25,260 nucleotides of DNA, from the NCBI GenBank assembly GCA_964603025.1, contig CAZRTO010000017.1, positions 1 through 25,260 of the forward strand, written 5' to 3'. Positions 19,804 to 25,260 of the stretch are shown in pieces. Every line of letters starts with the position of its first letter. Positions within the stretch are counted from its first letter, which is position 1. The notes beneath the pieces were generated by a model. That model saw only the letters and a program-made list of their open reading frames with translations. It made no database searches and was not told the DNA's origin. Made by a program: the position numbers and the translations under genes. The DNA is from CALFCX01 sp964603025 (GTDB lineage: Bacteria > Margulisbacteria > WOR-1 > JAKLHX01).

Positions 19804-20913
19804 ATGGTGCAATTCTCCAGAAAATCGCTTTCTCACGCGAAATTAATAGTAGTTAAGGTCGGGTCCAGCTCACTGTCGGACAACAGCGGGAAACTCGACC
19901 CTTCAAGCTTTGATAAAATTGCCGGAGAGATCGCCAAAGCACAGCAAACACAGGGAGTGAAGATAATCCTTGTCACCAGCGGCGCGGTGGCAGCTGGCAG
20001 GGAAAAACTCGGACACGCAGATCTTTCCACGGTACAGGAAAAACAGGCTGCAGCAGCTGTCGGACAGGGAGTGCTGATGAAAGAATACGAGCGGGCGTTC
20101 GCCTCCCAAGCCCTTGTACCTGCCCAAGTACTTCTGACCCGCGATGCCATAAGCAACCGGACGAGATATCTGCACGCGCGCAATACTATCGGCCAGATAC
20201 TCAAATTCGGGGCCGTTCCCGTGATAAACGAGAACGACACCGTCTCGGCCGAAGAGATAAGGTTCGGCGACAATGACACGCTTTCTGCGCTTGTAGCAAC
20301 GCTTATGGGAGCAGACCTTCTTATAATTCTCAGCGATGTTGAAGGATTTATAAAAGACGGCAGGGTCCTTTCCGAAATAGAGAAGATCACCGGGGATATA
20401 GAAGAATCCGCGGGGATTTCTTCAACTTCCTGCGGTACAGGGGGCATGATCACAAAAATATCGGCGGCAAAACTGGCGCTCGCAGCCGGGATTCCTGCCG
20501 TCATAGCCGGTTTTAGAGAACAGAACATCATTGAAAAGATACTTTCGGGTGAAGAGGCGGGAACGGTATTTATTCCGAAGCCCGCAAAGATCGAGAGCAA
20601 AAAACGCTGGCTCATGAGCGGCAAGAAACCCTCCGGCAAGATCGCGGTCGACGCGGGAGCGGTCAAGGCCCTCACCGAACAGGGCAAAAGCCTTCTGCCT
20701 GTGGGGATAAAAGAGGTCAAGGGCAAATTCTCCCACGGGGATATAATAAGCATCACGGATGCTTCATGGCGGGAGATAGGCAGAGGGATAACCACCTACA
20801 GTAGCGATGAGGTCGTAAAGATAAAAGGAAAGAACTCATCAGAGGCAAAGAATTTATTGGAAGTGCTGCCGAGCGATGAGGTCGTCCACAGGAACAACAT
20901 GGTGATAATATGA
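19804..20913 (+). CDS. proB: glutamate 5-kinase
   Basis: Phosphorylates glutamate in the first step of proline synthesis. 369 residues: amino-acid kinase domain (about 12-260) with KLIVVKVGSSSLSD, LVTSGAVAAGREKLG, VINENDTVSAEEIRFGDND and CGTGGMITKISAAKLA, then a PUA domain (about 280-360) with KIAVDAGAVKALTEQGKSL and DIISITDASWREIGRG. The full-length form with PUA is the usual bacterial type. No SD; ATG nine bases after the -10 (next codon is GTG). Its stop overlaps the proA start (ATGA). Typically feedback-inhibited by proline. Confidence 0.97.
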   Translation: MVQFSRKSLSHAKLIVVKVGSSSLSDNSGKLDPSSFDKIAGEIAKAQQTQGVKIILVTSGAVAAGREKLGHADLSTVQEKQAAAAVGQGVLMKEYERAFASQALVPAQVLLTRDAISNRTRYLHARNTIGQILKFGAVPVINENDTVSAEEIRFGDNDTLSALVATLMGADLLIILSDVEGFIKDGRVLSEIEKITGDIEESAGISSTSCGTGGMITKISAAKLALAAGIPAVIAGFREQNIIEKILSGEEAGTVFIPKPAKIESKKRWLMSGKKPSGKIAVDAGAVKALTEQGKSLLPVGIKEVKGKFSHGDIISITDASWREIGRGITTYSSDEVVKIKGKNSSEAKNLLEVLPSDEVVHRNNMVII

Positions 20914-22157
20914 GCGAAATAGAAAATATATGCATAAAGGCCCGCGCGTCAGCCGCGCGCATTGCCGGGCTTACTCCTGCAGAAAAGAATTCGGCCTTGC
21001 TTGAGATAGCCGCGCAAATCGATGCGGATAGGGCCCGCATTCTTGAAGCCAACAAAAAGGACCTGGAAGCCGGCGGCAAAAAAGGCCTCTCAAAAGCTCT
21101 GATAGAAAGGCTGACGCTCAACGATCAGAGGATAGCCTCAATGATCGATGGGATCAGGCAGGTAGCCGGTCTTCCGGATCCGGTCGGTGAAGTCTTAGAG
21201 GATATTACCCGTCCTAACGGTCTGCACATACAAAAAGTTCGAGTCCCTATCGGAGTGATCGCGATAATATTCGAATCACGGCCCAATGTCACCGTGGATG
21301 CTTCAGTGTTGTGCCTGAAAGCCGGCAATTGCGTCGTGCTCAAAGGCGGGTCCGACGCGATAAATTCAAATTCGGCCATCACGGATGCGATCCGCAAAGC
21401 TCTAAAGACAAAAGGCCTGCCGGAAGATGCGATCTCTCTTGTAAAGTCCACAGACCGGGAAACTGTCAAAGAACTGTTAAAACAAAAACGCTATATCGAC
21501 TGTGTCATCCCGCGCGGCGGCGCCGGTTTAATTAACATGGTTGTCGAGAACTCTTCGATCCCATCGATAGAGACCGGCGTAGGCAATTGCCATGCTTATG
21601 TGGAAAAGGCCGCCGACCCAAAAATGGCTTCCGACATTGTCTTTAATGCCAAGGTCCAGCGGCCGTCCGTATGCAATGCCATTGAAACTTTGCTTGTTGA
21701 TGAAGCCATTGCCGGGTCATTCCTTCCCGAGATGGCTGCCAGGCTCAAAGATGCCGGGGTTGAGCTGCGAGGCTGCAAAAAGACAAGGGAAATACTGGCA
21801 GATATCAAGGAAGCCGCGGAGGATGACTGGTTTGCCGAATATCTTGACCTGATACTTGCCGTCAAGATCGTGTCCGGCATCGACGAAGCCATAGAACACA
21901 TACAAAAATACGGCTCTCATCACAGCGAGACGATAATCACTGCAGACCAAGAAAAAGCGCGTCAATTCACGTCCGCCCTCGACTCGGCCGCCGTTTATGT
22001 GAACGCGTCCACCAGGTTCACCGACGGCTGCGAATTCGGCATGGGCGCCGAGATCGGCATATCCACCCAAAAACTGCACGCCAGGGGGCCTATGGGCCTC
22101 AAAGAGCTGACAAGCTACAAATATGTAATCCATGGAAGCGGACAGATCAGGAAATGA
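20910..22157 (+). CDS. proA: gamma-glutamyl phosphate reductase
   Basis: NADPH-dependent reduction of gamma-glutamyl phosphate to the semialdehyde, second step of proline synthesis. 415 residues, usual length. Segments: VRVPIGVIAIIFESRPNVTV, LKAGNCVVLKGGSDAINSN, CVIPRGGAGLI, NAKVQRPSVCNAIETLL (with the catalytic Cys), and FTDGCEFGMGAEIGISTQ near the C-terminus. Overlaps proB and nadD by four bases each, so the three genes are translationally coupled. Confidence 0.98.
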   Translation: MSEIENICIKARASAARIAGLTPAEKNSALLEIAAQIDADRARILEANKKDLEAGGKKGLSKALIERLTLNDQRIASMIDGIRQVAGLPDPVGEVLEDITRPNGLHIQKVRVPIGVIAIIFESRPNVTVDASVLCLKAGNCVVLKGGSDAINSNSAITDAIRKALKTKGLPEDAISLVKSTDRETVKELLKQKRYIDCVIPRGGAGLINMVVENSSIPSIETGVGNCHAYVEKAADPKMASDIVFNAKVQRPSVCNAIETLLVDEAIAGSFLPEMAARLKDAGVELRGCKKTREILADIKEAAEDDWFAEYLDLILAVKIVSGIDEAIEHIQKYGSHHSETIITADQEKARQFTSALDSAAVYVNASTRFTDGCEFGMGAEIGISTQKLHARGPMGLKELTSYKYVIHGSGQIRK

Positions 22158-22768
22158 AAAAAGTCGGCATCCTTGGCGGCACTTTTAATCCGATACACAA
22201 CGGGCATATCCAGCTTGCAAAAAAAGCCATGAAAGACTTCTCGCTGGAATATGTCCTGTTCGTTCCCACTGGACTGCCGCCTCATAAAAGCACAAAGGAC
22301 CTGGCCCCAAAAAAACACCGCCTTAAAATGGCGGCCGAAGCGATGAAAGACCATAAAAAGTTCAAGCTTTACAAAGCAGAGATAAACAGGAGCGGATATT
22401 CTTACGCGATCGATACGTTTAAAAAGCTTAAAAAAAGGCTTGGTTCAAGGACCCGGCTTTTCTATATTATGGGACTTGACTCGATCAACAGCATTCTCAG
22501 CTGGAAAAGGCCTCTCGAGCTCTTCAAGATGTGCGAATTCATAGTCGCGACCAGGCCGGGCTCCAAAATAAAGACCTTCAAGAGGCTTGTAAAGTTCCCT
22601 CCCCTAGCCGTCAACAAGAGTAAGATCTCTGTTATCGAACTGAATATGGATATCTCCGCGACCGACATACGCTCAAAGGTCGCCGCCGGCAGATCCGTCG
22701 CCAGGCTTGTTCCGGCGGCAGTGGAAAAATACATCCTGGACAACGGGCTGTACTCAAAAGGGAGATAA
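22154..22768 (+). CDS. nadD: nicotinate-nucleotide adenylyltransferase
   Basis: Makes deamido-NAD from nicotinate mononucleotide and ATP. 204 residues. Nucleotidyltransferase signature GILGGTFNPIHNGHIQLA (the GxFxPxHxGH site), FVPTGLPPHK, and the C-terminal DISATDIRSKVAAGRSV (ISSTxIR-type motif). Often found after proBA in bacteria. More lysine-rich than the catalytic core usually is (KKLKKRLGSR). Four bases after its stop, an M16 protease begins. Confidence 0.96.
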   Translation: MKKVGILGGTFNPIHNGHIQLAKKAMKDFSLEYVLFVPTGLPPHKSTKDLAPKKHRLKMAAEAMKDHKKFKLYKAEINRSGYSYAIDTFKKLKKRLGSRTRLFYIMGLDSINSILSWKRPLELFKMCEFIVATRPGSKIKTFKRLVKFPPLAVNKSKISVIELNMDISATDIRSKVAAGRSVARLVPAAVEKYILDNGLYSKGR

Positions 22769-22772
22769 GATC

Positions 22773-24041
22773 TTGGCCAAACCGATACCAGACGCGGAGA
22801 TCGTGACCCTGAATAACGGCATAAGGATCGTTGTAGAGAACATCCCTCATCTGCGCTCGGTGTGCATCGGGCTTGTAGCCGGGGCCGGCACGGTACAGGA
22901 AGACCTTAAAGATTCCGGGATATCCCACTTTATAGAGCACATGATGTTCAAAGGGACCGCAAAAAGGTCGGCCTTTGATATCGCAAGCCAGATAGACGGC
23001 GTCGGCGGAAAGATGAACGCTTTCACGGGAAAAGAATACACCTGTTACTACGCGGTCGTCGAGGACAAGCATTTCGGCGTGGCCGCGGATGTGCTGTCGG
23101 ATATGTTCCTTAACTCCCTGTTCCGGGAAGAGGATATCGTGCTTGAAAAGAACGTGGTCCTCGAAGAGATCCGCATGTACGAAGATACTCCGGACGAGCA
23201 GATACACGATCTTTTCATGGCCACCGCGCTCAAAGGGCACAGGCTGGCAAATCCGATACTAGGGACGCAGGAAAGTGTCAAAGGCTTCGCCAGGGGCTCT
23301 ATCTCAGCTTACATGGAAAAAGCCTATGCTCCGCAGAACCTGATAATATCCGTGGCCGGGAACATCTCGCCAAAAGAAGCATGCCGGACTATCGAGGAGA
23401 TGTTCTCAAAAAAGACCGGCAGGAACGGCATATCCGACGGACCCGAACCTACGGTATCGGCCAACATCTCGCTCAAAACAAAAAAGACGGAGCAGGTACA
23501 CTTTATTGTTGGCACAAAAGGCATACGCCACACGGACGACAGAAAATATATCCTGGCCATTCTGGACAATATCCTCGGGGGGAGCATGAGCTCCAGGCTG
23601 TTCCAGGAGATAAGGGAAAAAAGAGCGCTCGCTTATTCGGTGCACTCCTTTACACAGGGGTACAAGAACTCCGGGATCTTCGGCGTATATGCCGGAACCA
23701 AAAAAGACACCTTCATGGAGACTTTTTCCCTGATATTGGCCGAGATAAAAAAGATCAAGGACGGCGGCATCTCGCCCGAAGAGGCGGATCGGGCGAAAGA
23801 ATACGTAAAAGGCTCCATGGTGCTGGCACTTGAGTCCAGCAGGAACAGGATGAGCTATATCGCGAAATCCCTGTTTTACTATGGTAGAATTGTACCCATC
23901 GATGAGGTCGTGGAAAAGATCGATGCCGTCACTTTTGAAGATGTGGCGTCCATAGCAAATGAGCTGTTCGTCGATAAGTATTTGAGCCTGGCCGTGATCG
24001 GCGATCTCAAAGAGTTGCCGTTCAAAGAAATAAGGATATAG
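22773..24041 (+). CDS. M16 family zinc peptidase (processing-peptidase-like)
   Basis: Insulinase-type metallopeptidase. 422 residues from TTG at 22773, which has GGGAG eight bases upstream; a longer frame back to 22707 would overlap nadD. Motif HFIEH (inverted zinc site HxxEH, His 52, Glu 55, His 56) with a downstream acidic segment EEIRMYEDTPDEQ supplying the third ligand. The second, non-catalytic half contains LGGSMSSRLFQEIREKRALAYS, the conserved C-terminal substrate-contact segment. The single-chain form of about 420 residues is typical of bacterial M16 proteins such as YmxG. No signal peptide is evident, so a cytoplasmic role is likely. Confidence 0.94.
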   Translation: MAKPIPDAEIVTLNNGIRIVVENIPHLRSVCIGLVAGAGTVQEDLKDSGISHFIEHMMFKGTAKRSAFDIASQIDGVGGKMNAFTGKEYTCYYAVVEDKHFGVAADVLSDMFLNSLFREEDIVLEKNVVLEEIRMYEDTPDEQIHDLFMATALKGHRLANPILGTQESVKGFARGSISAYMEKAYAPQNLIISVAGNISPKEACRTIEEMFSKKTGRNGISDGPEPTVSANISLKTKKTEQVHFIVGTKGIRHTDDRKYILAILDNILGGSMSSRLFQEIREKRALAYSVHSFTQGYKNSGIFGVYAGTKKDTFMETFSLILAEIKKIKDGGISPEEADRAKEYVKGSMVLALESSRNRMSYIAKSLFYYGRIVPIDEVVEKIDAVTFEDVASIANELFVDKYLSLAVIGDLKELPFKEIRI

Positions 24042-24051
24042 GACAGGCAGA

Positions 24052-24132
24052 ATAAAGGATGACGTATGACGGATGAAGAAAGGGTCCCCATAATTTCTTT
24101 TCCCGCGTCATTCTTCATTCGTCATCCTTTAT
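24052..24132. repeat. palindromic heptamer repeat element between the M16 gene and dapB
   Basis: 81 bases. The left arm reads as in-phase 7-mers GATGACG, TATGACG, GATGAAG; the right arm as inverted units (TCATTCT, TCATTCG, TCATCCT). The outer 13 bases pair exactly (ATAAAGGATGACG with CGTCATCCTTTAT) and the inner part pairs imperfectly, giving a long hairpin over a central spacer. It may end or weaken transcription before dapB, but no U-tract is present on the plus side. Confidence 0.8.
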
Positions 24133-24154
24133 CCCTACAAAGGAGAAGCACTCA

Positions 24155-24892
24155 ATGTCCGCAATAAAAGTGATCGTCAACGGCGCCTGCGGGAAAGTGG
24201 GCCGTGAAGTCGTAAAGGCAGTATCAAAAGAATCGGGGCTTGAGCTGGCGGGAGCGGTTGATATTTCGTGCGCGGGGAGTGACATAGGGGATATCTCGGG
24301 GCTTGGCAAGATAGGAATTAAAGTGACTCCCGACTTGGCAAAGACGATAATCGATACAAAAGCCGATGTCGTCGTAGACTTCACCATTCCAAAGACGATA
24401 ATGGCATCAATTAAGGCCGCTGTGGCAGCAAAAGCAAATGTGGTCGTCGGGACGACCGGCCTCACAGAAGCGGACCTCAAAGATATAGCCCAACTTTGCG
24501 GGCAGAACAATGTAAATGTTCTGGTAGCGCCTAATTTCGCCATAGGGGCCGTGCTCATGATGAAGTTCGCGTCAGAAGCCGTAATACACATGCCAAAAGC
24601 CGAGATAATAGAGCTGCATCACGACCAAAAACTGGATGCTCCCTCAGGCACGGCCATCAAAACTGCCGAGATGATGAAAAAGTCGTCCGGAACAAAAGAA
24701 ATCCCCATCCACAGCGTGCGCCTGCCAGGTTTTGTAGCGCACCAGGAGGTTATTTTTGGGGGTCTTGGACAAACGCTTACTATAAGACACGATTCCATAA
24801 ACCGCGAATCTTTCATGCCGGGCGTGATCCTCGCCGTCAAGAAGATAAAAAGCCTAAAAGGCCTGGTATACGGGCTGGAAAATATACTGTAA
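24155..24892 (+). CDS. dapB: 4-hydroxy-tetrahydrodipicolinate reductase
   Basis: NAD(P)H-dependent step of the diaminopimelate/lysine pathway. 245 residues. N-terminal Rossmann motif VNGACGKVGREVVKAV, VVDFTIP, VVVGTTGL, APNFAIGAVLMMKF; catalytic segment IELHHDQKLDAPSGTA with the conserved His and Lys. ATG has AGGAG 10 bases upstream. Follows the palindromic element. No dapA or other lysine genes in the window. Confidence 0.97.
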   Translation: MSAIKVIVNGACGKVGREVVKAVSKESGLELAGAVDISCAGSDIGDISGLGKIGIKVTPDLAKTIIDTKADVVVDFTIPKTIMASIKAAVAAKANVVVGTTGLTEADLKDIAQLCGQNNVNVLVAPNFAIGAVLMMKFASEAVIHMPKAEIIELHHDQKLDAPSGTAIKTAEMMKKSSGTKEIPIHSVRLPGFVAHQEVIFGGLGQTLTIRHDSINRESFMPGVILAVKKIKSLKGLVYGLENIL

Positions 24893-24952
24893 AGCTTCTC
24901 TGAGCTGAAATCCATCCGGCTATTTCCCGATGTATATAGTGGAGGGACCCTC

Positions 24953-25260
24953 ATGACCATAGGATGGACAGCTCCAACCAGGATCAATCCTGCTACTATA
25001 GGAAATTGGATAAAAACCGCGCCAAGGCCGGCCGCCATAGGGCCGGAGGCTTGGGCTCGCTGCGTGCCGATTAAAATTAAGGATGAGATTGCTGCGTACT
25101 CCTTCGATCAGCTTCTTTTGACAGGCCAGTACGCGCTCACCGAAACAGGCAGCGACTACAAGGGATTTGATAAACTATTCCTATTGTTTGAGCCGACAGG
25201 CACAGAAAAGGCATTATGGGCTCTCGACTGCCTGGAGAGGGCTGAGGATACGGGACCGGT
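24953..25260 (+). CDS. unrecognised protein, C-terminus outside window
   Basis: Open from ATG at 24953 to the end of the window (at least 102 codons). A good SD (GGAGGG) is six bases upstream. The visible part is soluble and without obvious motifs: MTIGWTAPTRINPATIGNW, AAIGPEAWARCVPIKIKDE, FDKLFLLFEPTGTEKALW. Nothing in it identifies a family. The 60 bases after dapB hold only a TATATAGT that could be a -10 element. Called from ORF length and SD alone. Confidence 0.6.
   Translation, partial: MTIGWTAPTRINPATIGNWIKTAPRPAAIGPEAWARCVPIKIKDEIAAYSFDQLLLTGQYALTETGSDYKGFDKLFLLFEPTGTEKALWALDCLERAEDTGP

Noticed and set aside
19833..20795. 320-codon minus-strand ORF opposite proB
   Set aside because: Fully contained in the unquestionable proB gene; its composition is that of a reverse-frame shadow.
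1..25260. CRISPR arrays, transposases, prophage or secretion clusters
   Set aside because: No direct-repeat/spacer arrays, transposase motifs or phage structural genes were found in either strand.

Overview
The window is a 25.3 kb piece of a bacterial chromosome, most likely a metagenome-derived scaffold because it contains a run of exactly 100 Ns at 15949-16048. The gene content is bacterial housekeeping: EF-Tu, IF-3, ribosomal proteins L20, L35, L21 and L27, RlmN, and histidine, proline, lysine and NAD biosynthesis. An outer-membrane-type protein ending in phenylalanine and an EnvC-like M23 hydrolase suggest a diderm. L27 starts directly at MAHKKGAG and so lacks the cleaved N-terminal extension of Firmicutes. 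The lineage cannot be fixed from the sequence; a candidate phylum near Margulisbacteria/Saganbacteria is only a guess.

Layout. (1) 1-5524, minus: an envelope/sugar operon, M23 hydrolase - S41 protease - phosphoglucose/phosphomannose isomerase - sugar nucleotidyltransferase - hisD (runs off the edge), mostly coupled by 4-bp overlaps. (2) 5606-6473, minus: a secreted beta-barrel-like protein with its own promoter and a long structured leader. (3) 6480-11103, minus: hisC - gcvT - gcvH - gcvPA - UPF0280, a glycine-cleavage operon without gcvPB. (4) 11137-15286, minus: VanW-like protein, tuf, an anomalous tRNA locus (intact tRNA-Thr, two pieces of another tRNA-like gene, a GIY-YIG ORF) and rlmN. 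(5) 15332-16216, plus: an RRM RNA-binding protein with a structured leader, a heptamer repeat broken by the assembly gap, and two tRNA-Val genes. (6) 16220-17822, minus: infC-rpmI-rplT-bifunctional nuclease, transcribed divergently from rplU-rpmA (17912-18498). (7) 18506-19633, minus: a divergent radical-SAM-like protein of unknown function. (8) 19804-24892, plus: proB-proA-nadD-M16 protease, a heptamer palindrome, dapB. (9) 24953 to the end: an unrecognised partial ORF.

The most interesting pattern concerns translation starts. Several genes at the head of transcription units (M23 hydrolase, hisC, rlmN, rplU, perhaps the VanW gene) have a -10 hexamer followed by exactly six bases and then the start codon, with no Shine-Dalgarno sequence, so their mRNAs should be leaderless; proB has nine bases. 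Genes inside operons mostly have ordinary SD sequences. infC begins at a non-canonical ATA and is preceded by a possible leaderless 8-codon ORF whose stop codon overlaps that ATA. Since IF-3 discriminates against both non-canonical starts and leaderless mRNAs, this suggests, as inference only, a control circuit linking IF-3 to a leaderless gene set. The infC and rplU promoters also share one overlapping -35 sequence back to back.
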